Origin: Aralia elata
Lineage: Eukaryota > Streptophyta > Magnoliopsida > Apiales > Araliaceae
Length of the DNA: 64,000 nt
Assembly (NCBI GenBank): GCA_034770075.1
Contig: CM068380.1
Coordinates: 32,317,765-32,381,764 of the forward strand
Direction of reading: 5' to 3'
This document shows positions 33,434 to 45,944 of this stretch, one piece after another. A program made the position numbers and the translations under genes. Below the pieces are notes generated by a model that ran no database searches, was not told the origin of the DNA, and saw only the letters and a program-made list of their open reading frames with translations. Each line of letters opens with the position of its first letter. Position 1 is the stretch's first letter.

Positions 33434-35310
33434 TGGTGTGCTGTCGCAAGCAACCAAAAATAAAACCTTACTGTGAAAGATAATAATGTAGCAGTGCAAG
33501 TAAGAGTCGATCCCACAGAGAGTGATTAGTCTAAAATTATTCTTTGTTTACCAAAAAAAGGGGGTTTATAATTTGATTTCACTAATTATCAAGAACAGAA
33601 TTTAAAGTGATAAGAATAACCAATTAATTAAAGATTTCAGTTCTTCCGGTTCAGTATCACCTTTTTACAACAATAGAATAATTAAGTAAAGCAATATTTA
33701 TCCTTTAATGAAATTAATAGCCCTAGGTAGCAACAAGCTCTACTACCCGAAACTCCCCTTAGATTATCACTTAATGAAACAAGCTCTTCACAAGATTCTA
33801 ACCATTATACAACCTAGAACAAGCTCTCTAGATTTAATATAATAGTTGTATTAAGAACTAGGGAATTAGACTAATCCAAGCAACAATCACACAAGTTCGG
33901 ATTATTTAACTTGTCTTTCGATAATCATAGCAATACTCAAAAGCTTGACCACAATCATGTATCAGTAATTGCTACTTGTGATTAGGAATAATATCAATTA
34001 CACGTAATACTGTCCCTTAATCTAGCAGATGAAATTAATCAAATTGACTTAACCGATCACATTAAACCAATCGGAATAAATATCATTCAACAATTAAAAT
34101 AGATTATCAAGAATGAACTTCATGTAAGAAGCAATAAATAGCTTATACTTAATCAAACCATTACCTGTAAACAAGGTTCAACATCCCCTTCGAACTGTGT
34201 AAGGGAACTAGCCTAACATATTAAGTCCAATGACTATTTTCTTGAATTCTAAAAGGGGTGAGGACGACAACCTCACTATGGAGGTGATCCTCTTTCCCTA
34301 CTAATTTATAAAAGGGGTGAGGACAACAACCTCACTATAGAGGTGATCCTCTTTCCCTACTAATTACACTAGAATTTGGAGAAGATGGAGAAGATGAAGA
34401 AGATGGTGTGTATTAGTGTGTGAATTAGCAAAATACAAGCCTAGCTTCACTTGGTATTTATAGGCACTCAAGTGTACAAGATGTCAAGATCCAACAACTA
34501 ATCTTGGTCATGTGAATCATCCATCAAAGGCAATCAAAAACCCAAAAACGTGCACATCATGAGAAGTCAAAATATGACATCAAAACTGATAAGCACCTTG
34601 CAAGCTGATTTTGGATTAGTAGACTGCCAATTTTGGACTTGAGCAAAGAAGAAAGGTTGTAGCCCTGGCGTTTCTAATGAATTTGGGCTTTTGAATCACC
34701 TGATTTGGAGTTGGGAAGCTCAAGGTATGGCCCAAATACTCCAACTGGTCCGAACAGAAATCCAGTCTAGGCGGGATTCGGATCAGTTCATTTTGTCACA
34801 CTATTTGGAGGTCCAAATGAACTCGGATTTTTTCTCACCATACCATTCTGGAAAGCTTGAGAAGTCTACTAAAAACTTCAAGAAGACCACATTTTCATTT
34901 GGAAACTTTAACATAATTCAAATCTCAACCGAAGCCCCAAAGGTCAATCTGTCCAGAAACTCAATTTCCTGAAATTTTCAACTTTGACGTATGTTGGTAA
35001 AATGGTCATAACTCTCTCATCCGAGCTTCGATTTAGACGTTTTAAGATGATCCGAAAAGCTAAGAAATAAATCTACAAATTTTCTTCTTGAGTTTTGAGA
35101 GAATAAGGCCTAATCAAGTATAAAATTGAGCCTCAAGCGGACAGACGGATTTCAAAACAATCCAAAAGTGCGGAAATAATACAGTTTTCATTTAATGGCT
35201 CCATTTGCAACCTAAATCAAAATATAAGAATAGTGAGTACATTTAGGTGCTAATAAGTATAAAAGACTAGATATTAAGAGATAAAAACATAACATATTTT
35301 ATACTTATCA
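33434..35310 (-). repeat. 3' LTR of Athila-2
   Basis: Plus-strand ends are tggtgtgctg...atacttatca. The LTR is 1,877 bp, longer than its partner because of a 59-bp tandem duplication. The short frame at 34691-34972 is not a gene; its counterpart in the other LTR differs in length. Confidence 0.92.
34251..34368. repeat. 59-bp tandem duplication in one Athila-2 LTR
   Basis: aaaaggggtgaggac...ctactaatt occurs twice here (starts 34251 and 34310) but once in the other LTR near 46761. It arose after insertion. Confidence 0.85.
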
Positions 35311-35350
35311 AATTCCCCCACACTTATCTTTTGCACGTCCTCGGGCAAAA
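35311..35350 (-). promoter_or_regulatory. Polypurine tract and PPT-proximal hairpin of Athila-2
   Basis: Sense-strand gtgtgggggaatt precedes the LTR. At 35329-35350, TTTTGCACG/CGGGCAAAA pairs (one internal mismatch) around TCCT (AGGA in sense), matching the Athila-1 hairpin in place and loop but not in stem sequence. Confidence 0.78.
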
Positions 35351-35693
35351 CAAAAATAAACTATAACAAAAAATTCAACAAATCAAACTTGACAACCTTG
35401 AGCCACAAATTAAAATGAACTTCAACATTGACCTCAAAGATTCAAAACAATAACACTTGAAAAACTTCAAAACACTGCTTCAACTAAAATTCAAGCTTAC
35501 TTATCAATCTTACTCTACTCTTAACCCTTCGTGTGTGTGTGAATCCATATGTATCAAACCAATTAAAACTTAGAAAAAATTATGAAATCAAAGCCTTGAA
35601 GGAGAAAGAAAAACTCTAAACACCTATTTTCACACTACTCGCAATTAACATAAGCAAATAATAGTAGAGGATCAAGAGGCTTTTTCTTCCTTC

Positions 35694-35805
35694 GGTAAGT
35701 GCATTTTATGCTCCGTCTTACCAACGAGTGCGTTTTACGCTCCATCTCGCATGCCACGTGTTTATGAATGAGTGCATTTTACGCTCTATCTCAATTCACC
35801 ACATG
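35694..35805 (-). ncRNA. Three tandem covarying hairpins between pol and the 3' LTR (Athila-2)
   Basis: Units at 35694-35722, 35724-35750 and 35765-35798 share the GCR-TTTTA-YGC inner hairpin and 5-nt bulge seen in Athila-1. Outer stems are GGTAAG/CTTACC, CGAG/CTCG and TGAATGAG/CTC-a-ATTCA. Three pairs that are A-C on the plus strand (35724-35750, 35776-35782 and 35757-35803) are G-U wobbles on the minus strand, pointing to the element transcript as the folded molecule. The third unit has the same one-base bulge and the outer closing stem of the fourth Athila-1 unit. Confidence 0.72.
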
Positions 35806-36570
35806 AATCATAATTTTTCTTTTTCTTCTTTTTTTTTTGTTAAATCAAACATCTAACTTTTGCCTAAATCATTTCCCCTTTCTTAAATAAGACATCATGT
35901 TTACTTCAAGTTATGATCAAACAAATGATAGAGTTCAAGAATTTCTCCCCTCGACATTCAATCGAAATAAATGAATAAATAAAATCATTTCCAAGTTAAA
36001 ACTAGGCCGACCAAGTGGACAAGTGCAAAAAAAAATATTGAAGGGTCTCAAATAAAGTAAAAATTAACAAAGAAACCCAAATTCAAACTACACAACGTCT
36101 ATCAATTTTTCAAAATGTTATCAACAAGAATCAAGATTTTATCATTAGTTAAAAATCAAAATCCAAATTAACTCATTGCTCAAGTGACTTATTTTAAAAA
36201 TTACTCCATTTTCGTAGGAAACACGATTGTACTTAGCATGTACAACAAGCCTTTAAACCCCAAGGTTACCCCAAGTGGATGAGTTTTGTCTCGTGAGGGT
36301 TTGCAGAGAATATACCCACAAAATTCAAAATTCAAACTAACAAAAACAAACTTATTTTTTTTTTTATTTTATTATATATTTTTTTTAAAACACCCTAAAT
36401 CCTTCCTCCACACTTAAAACTTACATTGTCCCTAATGTAAAGTAAAATGTAAAGAAAACAAAAACAACATAACCGAAATATAAATACGAAAATAAAAAGA
36501 AATGAACTCCCCTTGGGTTGCCTCCCAAGCAGCGCCTTTGTTTATTGTCATTGGCTTGACATTAAACCTC
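35806..36570. other. Athila-2 non-coding region between hairpins and integrase
   Basis: AT-rich with poly-T runs near 35825-35840 and 36355-36385. No gene is seen. It corresponds to 22200-22884 of Athila-1. Confidence 0.6.
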
Positions 36571-37710
36571 TCAATCTTCATAAACTAGATCCACCAAATC
36601 CAGCAGCTCAATATTCTCTATTTGATATCCTTCATAGAAAGGTTTGAGCCTGTGACGATTCACTTTAAAAATCTTTCCTGTGCTTGGACTTTGAATTTCC
36701 ACTGCACCATGATTAAAAATGTCAGTAATAATAAAAGGCCCGACCCAACGGGAGCGCAACTTACCTGGAAATAATTTTAGCCTTGAATGATAAAGGAGAA
36801 CTTTCTGTCCAATAACAAAGTTCTTCCTAGTAATCTTCTTGTCATGAAAGGCTTTTGTTTTCTCTTTGTAAATTTTAGAGCTCTCGTATGCATCATTCCT
36901 TAATTCCTCTAGCTCTTGCAACTGCAACTTCCTATGGACTCCAGCTGAATCTAAGCTCATATTACATTGTCTAACTGCCCAAAAAGCCTTGTGTTCTAAC
37001 TCCACTGGTAGATGACATGGTTTTCCAAACACTAACCTATAAGGTGACATACCTATTGGAGTTTTGTAAGCTGTTCTATATGCCCAAAATGCATCTTCTA
37101 ACCTCAGACTCCAATATTTTCTACTCGGTTTGACTACTTTTTTCAAAATTGACTTGACCTCCCGGTTGGATACCTCAGCTTGCCCATTGCTCTGTGGATG
37201 GTAGGATGTAGAAACTTTATGCATCACATTGTATTTCTTGAATAATGTAGCTAGCATCCTATTGCAGAAGTGGGTTCCCTTATCACTGATTATGGCCCTT
37301 GGCATTCCAAACCTGACAAATATGTTAGACTTGATAAAATCTGCAACAACTTTAGAGTCGTCAGTCCTTGTGGCTTTAGCTTCCACCCATTTAGAAACAT
37401 AATCAACAGCCAAAATAATGTAAACATTGCCATAAGAAGCAGGAAATGGTCCCATAAAATCAATACCCCAAACATCAAAAATTTCAACAATTAAAATAGG
37501 TGTTTGTGGCATTTGATTCTTACTTGATATATTTCTTGTCTTTTGACAATTTTCACATGACTTGCAGAACTGATAAGAGTCCTTAAAAATAGTGGGCCAA
37601 AAGAAACCACATTCTAAAACCTTATAAGCTGTTCTTTTAGGTCCAAAATGGCCTCCACAAGCATAAGAGTGACAAAAGGTTAGAATAGATAAAAACTCAC
37701 TTTTAGGCAC
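36571..37710 (-). pseudogene. Athila-2 integrase, open through core and C-terminus
   Basis: One open frame of 379 codons carries the HHCC zinc finger (H14, H21, C49, C52), the catalytic triad D84 (WGIDFMGP), D143 (IISDKGTHF) and E179 (NGQAEVSNRE), and the full C-terminal arm ending LLDLVDLVYED. Spacing within the triad is normal. It is the best preserved integrase in the window, but the upstream pol frame is broken, so it would not be made as part of a polyprotein. Confidence 0.88.
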
Positions 37711-37759
37711 ACACCTTCTGACTATCTGGTCAGCACAAAATTTCTAAGTATGGATCATC

Positions 37760-38293
37760 CTATATATAATACTTGACATCACTCTTAAGCTTTTCTTTTT
37801 GGAATTTAGAGAACTCTCTAGGAACATAGGCACTCACTAAGTAATTCACGATATTGGCATACCAAGTTATAGCCTCATCAATGGAAAATAACTGCTCATC
37901 TGGAAAAGAATCATGCAATGGTAGCGCCTCTTCATCCTTAATCAGTCTACTTAAGTGATCCGCCACCAAGTTATCTGCTCCTTTCTTATCCTTGATCTCC
38001 AAGTCAAATTCTTGTAGCAATAGAATCCATCTAATGATTCTTGGTTTGGATTCCTTCTTGGTTAGCAAATACCTGAGAGCAGCATGGTCAGAATAAACTA
38101 CAACTTTAGTACCAAGCAAATATGATCTAAACTTATCTAAAGCAAATACAACAGATAAGAGTTCTTTTTCAGTCGTAGTGTAATTAATCTGAGCAGCATT
38201 TAGAGTCCTAGAAGCATAGTAAATGGCATGGACAACTTTGTCAACTCGTTGGCCTAAGACAACCCCTACTGCATAGTTGCTTACATCACACAT
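37760..38293 (-). pseudogene. Athila-2 RNase H
   Basis: Residues from MCDVSNYAVGVVLGQR through TTTEKELLSVVFALDKFRSY to VVVYSDHAALRYLLTK form a complete gypsy RNase H with its acidic residues. The linker ADNLVADHLSRL follows and a stop ends the frame about 50 bp before the integrase frame. The missing start of the domain lies in another frame upstream. Confidence 0.85.
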
Positions 38294-38355
38294 GATCTCA
38301 AACGGAAACTTCTAATTTGGTGGTTGTATCACTGGTGCCGAGGTCAATAGCTTCT

Positions 38356-38559
38356 TTAATTTGTCAAACGCCTCCTTGCACTCGTCATCAAATTGGAATT
38401 CCACATCCTTTTGTAGCAACTTACACAATGGCAAGCTATTTTCGAGAAGTCCTTGATAAATCTACGATAGAAACCTGCATGACCAAGGAAAGAACGAATC
38501 TCCCGCACACTTACGGGGTAAGGCAGAGCAGTAACAATTTCTATCTTAACTTTATCCAC
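38356..38559 (-). pseudogene. Athila-2 connection region between RT and RNase H
   Basis: It carries ALPYPVSVREIRSFLGHAGF and YRRFIKDFSKIA, the RT thumb/connection, and then loses frame. It is separated from the reverse transcriptase by a stop at 38599-38601 and from RNase H by a shift. Confidence 0.8.
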
Positions 38560-38601
38560 TTCTAATCCTTTAGCTAAAACTACATGGCCAAGTACTATAC
38601 C

Positions 38602-41370
38602 TTACTCCACCATAAAGTGACACTTTTCCCAATTAAGAACAAGATTAGTTTCTAAGTATCTATCTAGCACACGAGTCAGATTATCGAGGCATACATCTAA
38701 AGAATCACCATGTATTATGAAGTCATCCATAAATACTTCAATGCAGTTTTCAAGAAAATTAGAAAAGATGCTTATCATACAACGTTGGAAGGTACCTGGT
38801 GCATTACACAGTCCAAAGGACATTCTACGATATGCAAATGTACCAAAAGGACATGTGAATGTGGTCTTTTCTTGGTCTTCGGGTGCAATCACAATTTGGT
38901 TATAACCTGAAAAACCATCTAGAAAACAGTAATAAGCATGCCCAGCTAATCTTTCCAGCATTTGATCAATAAAAGGAAAAGAAAAGTGATCCTTTCTAGT
39001 TACAACATTTAACTTCCTGTAATCAATACAAACTCTCCATCCTGTCTGCATACGTGTAGGCACCAACTCATTATCATCGTTTTTGATGACTGTGATTCCA
39101 AATTTCTTTGGTACTACCTGTACTGGACTTACCCATTGACTGTCTGAGATGGGATAAATTATACCTGCATCAAGTAATTTCAGCACCTCCTTCTTCACTA
39201 CCTCCATCATGGGTGGATTAAGTCTTCTTTGTGCGTCTCTAGTGGGCTTGGCTCCATCTTCTAAAAGGATTCTATGCATGCACATAGCAGGACTGATACC
39301 TTTGATATCTGCTATAATCCAACCAAAGACTGTTATATGGTCCCTTAGGACTCTGAGCAGTTTGTCTTCTTGTACTTTGGTTAGATTGTTAGCAATAATC
39401 ACTGGTAGCGTCTCATTCTTCCCTAAGAATGCATACTTCAAGTGTGCAGGTAATGGTTTCAGTTCTAAGGTTGGGGCCTGCACAACAGATGGTAATAACT
39501 TTTGATGAGAACTAGGCAATTGAATAGAATAAACTGCATATTTAGTTGAGGTTTTAGGTAAAGAATGTAATGCAGCTACAGTCTCTTTCAAGTCTTGATT
39601 CTGCTCAATCTCTTCTTCTTTATCTAATTCCAGACTGTTGGTGATAACGACCTCCAAACTTTCCTTTTGTGTGTGTACAAAAGACTCCTGCACTAAATAG
39701 TCAAGTACATCAATAGCAAAAACAGGGTGAATATCACTAGGATACCTCATGGCCTCATATATGTTGAATTGTATCTTTTCACCATCAAACTCCATGGTTA
39801 AGGTTCCATTGTGCACATCAATCATAGTCCTTGCTGTTTTCAAAAATGGCCTCCCTAAAAGTATATGTGCAGGATTTGGGGATTTATCATCATCCATATC
39901 TACTATGTAAAAATCTGCAGGAAAGATTAGTTCATTCACCTGTACCAAGACATCTTTAATTACCCCTTGGGGGTAAGTGTTAGTACGATCAGTCAATTGA
40001 ATAATAACACCAGTTTGTTTCAAACGACCTAGATTTAAAGAAGCAAAAATAGATAATAGTATGACATTAATTGAAGCTCCTAAATCTAGCATAGCTTTCT
40101 CAAATCTGGTATTACCTATTCTACATGGAATTGTAAACATTCCTGGATCTTTACATTTAGGGGGCATTTTTCTTTGAAGGACTGCTGATACATTCTCACC
40201 AACAATGACTCTTTCATCATTTTTTAATTTTCTTTTGTTAGTGCATAATTCTTTCAAAAATTTTGCATACTTGGGCACTTGCTTAATTGCATCTAATAAA
40301 GGAATATTCACCTCTACCTTCCTGAAAGTTTCTAGAATTTCTTTTTCTTGCTCATCCTTCTTTGAAGTTTTAGGATTCCTGGGAGGAAAAGGTAAAGGAT
40401 TAGTCTTTAGCTGAACATGAGTGTTAGGTTTTACCTTTGATATTTCTGCATCCTCCTTAGCCTTATCTTCCTCAAGTTCACAAGTAACTTTTGGTGCTTC
40501 CAATTGTTTTCCACTCCTCAAAGTTATGGCACATGCATTCTCTCTCGGATTGACAATAGTTTGAGAAGGTAGCTTCCCTGAACTTTGAGAGTCCAATCGA
40601 CCAACTGTCGTAGCAAGTTGACTCATCTGATTTTCTAGATTATGGATGGAAGTCCTTGTCTCTTGCTGGAATTGTTGTGTTTGATTCATGAATGCCTTGA
40701 ACATGTCCTCAAGAGATGTTCTAGAATTAACAGGAGCAGCTTGTCTAGCTTGGTACTGTGGTTGAGTTGGTTGAAAACTTTGCTGCCCATTTGGGAAAAC
40801 ACCTTGCACTGGTGGCCTAGTACCTCCATAGCTCAAATTGGGATGATCCCTCCATCCGGAATTATAAGTGTTAGAGTAAGGATCATATTTTCTCTGGGGT
40901 TGTCTTTGATAATTCCCCACTGCATTTGCCTGTTGCATATTATCATCCTCTTGCAGTGTTGGGCATGCATCTGTATTGTGATTTGTTAACAAACAAATAC
41001 CACAAGCTTTTGCTGCTGACATGTTTCCTGTAGCCATTTGACGAACAAGAGAAGTTAGACTTGAAATTTGTTGTTCAATAGCAGAAACTTTTACCTCATT
41101 CACATTCCTAGGTGAGAAATCAAGTCGACTGCCAAATTGTTGAGAATTAGCTGCCATATTTGCAATGAGATTTCTTGCAGCCTCAGAAGTCTTGTCCACC
41201 AGAGCTCCTCCACTAGTAGCATCAATCATGCTTCTATCTGTAGATAAAAGACCTTCATAGTAGTTTTGGATGAGGAGTTGATCACTAATTTGATAATGGG
41301 GGCAACTTACACATAGTTTCTTAAAACGTTCCCAATACTCGTAAAGGGTTTCTCCATTATTCTGCCTCAC
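38602..41370 (-). pseudogene. Athila-2 gag C-terminal half, protease and reverse transcriptase
   Basis: This 922-codon open frame runs from the middle of gag (GETLYEYWERFKKL) through the CX2CX4HX4C knuckle (C123, C126, H131, C136), a protease with DLGAS and ILLGRPFLKTAR, and a reverse transcriptase with FLDGFSGYNQI and FMDD at 880-883. It ends at a stop inside the RT (after WEKCHFMVE) where Athila-1 keeps reading. Gag, protease and RT in one uninterrupted frame shows the ancestral arrangement that is frameshifted in Athila-1. Confidence 0.9.
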
Positions 41371-41583
41371 ACCTCAAATTTCTTTTCGAATGTTGGCTTC
41401 TCTTGAAGCAGGGAAATATTTTTCTAAGAATAATCTTTTCATCTCTTCCCATTTTGTGATACTTCCGGAGGGTAAATAGTAAAGTCAATCCTTAGCCAAA
41501 TCTTTTAGAGAAAATGGAAAGGCTCTTTACTTGATTTGTTCTTCTGTTACTCCGGTAGGCTTCATACTTGTGCACACCACATG
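41371..41583 (-). pseudogene. Athila-2 gag middle segment with stops
   Basis: Gag similarity continues from the next frame (FHVVCTSMKP, LYYLPSGSI, KRLFLEKYFPASREANIRKE) but contains at least three in-frame stops, one of them TGA where Athila-1 has Trp. The solo LTR interrupts it at 41584-41588. Confidence 0.82.
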
Positions 41584-41588
41584 AAATT

Positions 41589-44500
41589 TGTAATGTCCAG
41601 GAATTTTCAAACGTCGTATCAAATTTATTTTGATAAATAAAATTCGTTTTATTTAATTTTACAAATTTAATTGGATCCGTGTAGGTATTATTATTATTTA
41701 ATTATATAAATATGTGGTCCACTAATTTTCTTTGCATTAAAGAGACTCATTAATAGTTTAAATAAATTAATGACTTAATCCCTAACAATTGATTGGTAAG
41801 AGAATTTGGGAAGGAATTTAATAAATAATTTATCATTTTTGGAGTAAATAATTCGAATAAGGAATTATGGTTAAAATAAATATTTTGAATAAATAATTAG
41901 TTTAGTTATTTAATTAGAAATACAATGTGATTGATTTAAATTGGGTCACTTTTCTTTTATTTAGACTGACCTATTGTTTTTATTTATTGGATTGGACCAA
42001 ATTTTCATTGAGCCCAACTTCCTTTTTATTTCCTTTTGGGCCGCGCCAGTTTTTTGTTTTACCGGCCCAACTATTGGGTTGAGCCCAAACCTTAACCCAG
42101 CCGGGTTGAGCCAAGCGAACGGGTCGATCCAATAACAATTGGGGAAACCGGCAAGAGCAATGTGATAGCTGAGATTAATTGGGACAATTCGAGCAAAAAA
42201 AAAAAAAAAAAAAAAGGAGTCTCAGACTTTCACTTCATAACCAGCCGAGCAAAAATGGATCCAAAGCCCTAGCCCCCAAACCCCCATCAGTCGAATCAGA
42301 CAAGCAAGAGACGGGAGGGACTGTCAATCGCCGGCGACAGCTTGCGTCGACCGGTTGGATTGAAGAGGAAGGTTGTCGACCGACGGGTAATGAAGGCGAC
42401 CCAGCGTGCGACGTTCGGACCGAAGGACACCAAGCAACCGGCGACTGACGGATGGGAGCGCACGGCTCGAGGCCTGCCGGCGTTGTCACAATCGGTTCGA
42501 TGGGAACGACGGACGACTCACCCCCCTCCGACCAAAGGTTATTAACTGGCCAATTTAGATAATACCCAAACCAAATTGGGTAAAGGTTCTGCTATAAATT
42601 GTACCCAAAACCCTAAATTAAGTTGCTAGGATTTTTTTTGCTATTCAAATTAGAGGGAGAACGGCCACTGAGAGAAGAAGGAGAACAGAGGTTCGGTCGA
42701 ACCCAAGGTATGGCAATAGGATGTCTGAGAGTCTGTGATAATTTTTGGTTTTGTATAAATTTCATTCTGTTGTAGTTGGTTTTGTGTTGCCGGTTGGGCT
42801 TGGTTAGTTGTACCGAAACACAGGATATTGGTTATAATATAGATTGTCTGGGATTTACAAGTTTGATATCGTATTTGTGCATTGTATTGGCTATAGTATA
42901 CTTTGTGTTTGTACTGCTGGGATTGAAAACTGTTTGTAGCAATCAATTGTGCTGTGTTGGGTTATATTATATTGTTTGTAGTATATATTATATAAGGATA
43001 CTCTTGTTGGGTTGTAAAATATTGTTCTTGAACTGGAAAATTAGGTTGTGATGTTTGGAACTCTGTATGCTGGAGAGCTATAGAGTTCTGGTAACTCAAT
43101 TAGGCAAAATAGTTTAGGCTAATGTCGAGTCTCTGTATGGCCACCAAATATTTGATGTAATGCATGAATAAGGCTATCTTCATTGGATATCATGTGTGCA
43201 GACAAACAACATGGTTAGAATCAAGCTTTAGTTTAATTTGAATGCCTGAACCAGATTTTTACTCATGTGGTATTATTGTCCATCACACTGTTGATACAAA
43301 TAAAATTAGTAAGTTAATTAATTATTATTTATCAATAAATAATAAATAAAGATAATAAATATTTAATTATTATTTAATTAATATTGAATAATAAATGAAG
43401 CTAATAAAGTAATTATTTATTACCAATAAATAAAGTTATATGCATGAATAAAGTATTTATCAATAAACAATTATTATTAGATAATAATTAGGTATGAATA
43501 AGAAGTAATAAAATAATAGCCTTATATGCTATTATATTTTCCATGTATAGTAAATCATTTATTTGATTTATTTATTTTTACTTTAAATAATAAGTAGACC
43601 TAATTAGTTATTATTTATTACTAAATAATAACTAAAGATAAGTTCATTAATAATTATATGATTAACCTTAATTGATGAATAAACCTAATTAGTTATTATT
43701 TACTATTAGATAATAACTAAAGGTAACTCTTACACACTAATTATTTATTTATTATTTAATTAATAAATAAATCTAATTAGTTATTATTTATTAATAACTA
43801 AAAAATAATAATAATAATAATAATAATAATAATTAATTATTAATCACTAATCAATAATTTATTATTTGATTAACATTAAATAATAAATAAATCTAATTAG
43901 TTATTATTTATTATTAAATAATAACTAAAGATAATTCATATTTACTAATTAATTATTTATTTTTATGATTAACTTTAAATAATAAACAAACCTAATTAAT
44001 TATTATTTAATTTTAAATAATAATTAAAGACAATTAAAATTTATAATTCGATTATTATTTAATTAATAATTGAATAGTAAGTGAGTATAATTAGTTATTA
44101 ATTACTGTTATTAATAACTAAATTAATGGATTACTATTAAATGAAGATAGAGTTAATAAAATGGAGAGAGTTTAAATAGCTCATTAACTAAACAATTATA
44201 ATTAATCGTTTAAGGGTTTAATAAATGAATATTACTTAAGAAAAAGTAATGTTAATTAATTGAACAATTATTACTAATTGTTTAAGGGTTTAATAAGTGT
44301 TTATCACTTAAGGGAAACATTGTTAATTAATTAAACCATCAACCTAGGGATCCATTAAAGTGTCTTATAGGATTTATGATAGTTTATTAACTTATGTGTG
44401 CTATGTGAATTGCTTAATTGTTAAATAAATAGTATAAGTAAGCGTATCGATATACAACTACGCAGAACTAATTGATAGACCGACATTATCTATGTTAGGT

Positions 44501-45527
44501 TCTTCAAGGCCAAATAGTTAAAGCTAGAATTATTTGTAGCGGAGCAGACAGGCAAGTTCCTAACCCTAAACTTCTTACATTATTGCAAGTTCCCTAACTC
44601 AAACTCGAGTTATTATTTTCGAAGCATGTTAGTGAATAATTATTGTTGATTATTCACATCTATACCAGTTATTGAGATTCGCACCTTGTGCAATTGAAAT
44701 TCCTATTCTATTATTATTGAATTGTGAATTTGGTTAAAGTTCTTTCAAGCATGAATTGTTTATGAGATAGATCTATGCTAATTGTATCAGCTAGATCAAG
44801 CATGTCTAATTTGTTAAATCAAAGGTATTTTAAAAGCTGTTCTTATTAAATTGCTATGGTAAGAACTCTTGGCTGAGAAAAGGATAAACTTGTTTAAGGC
44901 ATGATATCAATGTCGGTTATTAAGTTGTTTATGCATAAATCACGGGGTATGAGAGGCTGATCCCCTCGATTACCAAAACTTTTAAGAGGTCCAGTTTAAA
45001 TGCTGAGAACCTTGGAAAACGTCCTTGGGTATTTCAAACCACTCAGTAATTGTCATTCAATTATTCGAATATTCAACTGTTGTTTATTAATTCAATGCTC
45101 CTCCACAATCTTATACTGTTGTTGAACATTGAAAGCGAAATTTCCTTCTATCATGATATATCTCTTTGTGTATATACTTGCTAAGCAAATTAGTTGCTTA
45201 TCCTTGCTATATCATGATCTGTATTTCAGCTAAGGCAGAAACGTCTAGAGGAGACAAAGGAAAAGGGAAGGTGCAAGAGTAGATGCCCGTTAGTGCCTAC
45301 GGACTAGCTATTTCCGAATGTGGTTTGATTAAGTGAGCCTTTATTTGTGTTAAGAGTACGTTTTATGTTAAGGTTAAAGAACCTTGGGACCAGAATTGTA
45401 AGACTTTATTTCCATTCGATAAACAATGTATGTTTATTATTCCGCATTTAGTTAGATAGTATGTTTGTCATCGATTATCGTGAGCACCAAATTCGAGGTT
45501 TGGAAACCTGGATTTGGGGGTGTCACA
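41589..45527 (-). repeat. Solo LTR of a Tekay-like gypsy element
   Basis: The 3,939-bp sequence on the minus strand begins tgtgacacccccaaatcc and ends ggacattaca, with TG...CA ends and flanking aaatt duplications (41584-41588, 45528-45532). There is no internal region, primer site or polypurine tract, so it is a solo LTR left by recombination between two LTRs. It holds an A-run at 42196-42216, a GC-rich part at about 42230-42540, and a very AT-rich part at 43310-44340 with aataata repeats. Short frames inside have no domain and are not called. Confidence 0.85.
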
Positions 45528-45824
45528 AAATTCCTTCAAATGTTTGTGAGGGTCTTCACCTGCTAAACTATGAAAAGTAGGTAAAAGATGTATTAGTCCA
45601 GATTTTAATTCAAAATGAGTATTATCATCTAGATTAGGGAAGGTTATGCATAAAGGTTGTTGATTCAAAGCAGGGGCCGCAAGCTCCTTCAAGGTTCAGG
45701 TTTCTGCCATGGTGTCCTTCTCTTCACAATTATTACGAGCTACCTTCCTTAATCTACGAATGGTTCTCTCTATTTCTGGATCAAACTTTAAATCACCTTG
45801 ATTAGTAGATCGAGTTTTGGACAT
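45528..45824 (-). pseudogene. Athila-2 gag N-terminus
   Basis: It begins MSKTRSTNQGDLKFDPEIER, close to the Athila-1 start, and has a TGA after about 42 codons. It continues TLKELAAPALNQQPLC and LIHLLPTFHSLAGEDPHKHL to the solo-LTR insertion point, across which the gag sequence resumes exactly. Confidence 0.85.
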
Positions 45825-45920
45825 AAGCAATCAAAGGAAATTCAAATTACCTGAGTACAACAAAAAAATAATAAATAAAGACAAAAATAATGATAACAAA
45901 GAAAAATAAACTAAAATCAC

Positions 45921-45938
45921 TCCCCGGCAACGACGCCA
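45921..45938 (-). promoter_or_regulatory. Primer binding site of Athila-2 (tRNA-Asp, one mismatch)
   Basis: Minus-strand TGGCGTCGTTGCCGGGGA differs from the Athila-1 site by one C-to-T change. Confidence 0.88.
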
Positions 45939-45944
45939 AAAATT

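Noticed and set aside
34691..34972. Shared small frame in both Athila-2 LTRs (also 47143-47451)
   Set aside because: The two copies differ in length and frame end. Similarity is explained by LTR duplication, not coding constraint.
42179..42545. Overlapping 67-89 codon frames in a GC-rich stretch
   Set aside because: They are inside a solo LTR, conflict with each other on both strands and contain no domain. One starts in an A-run.
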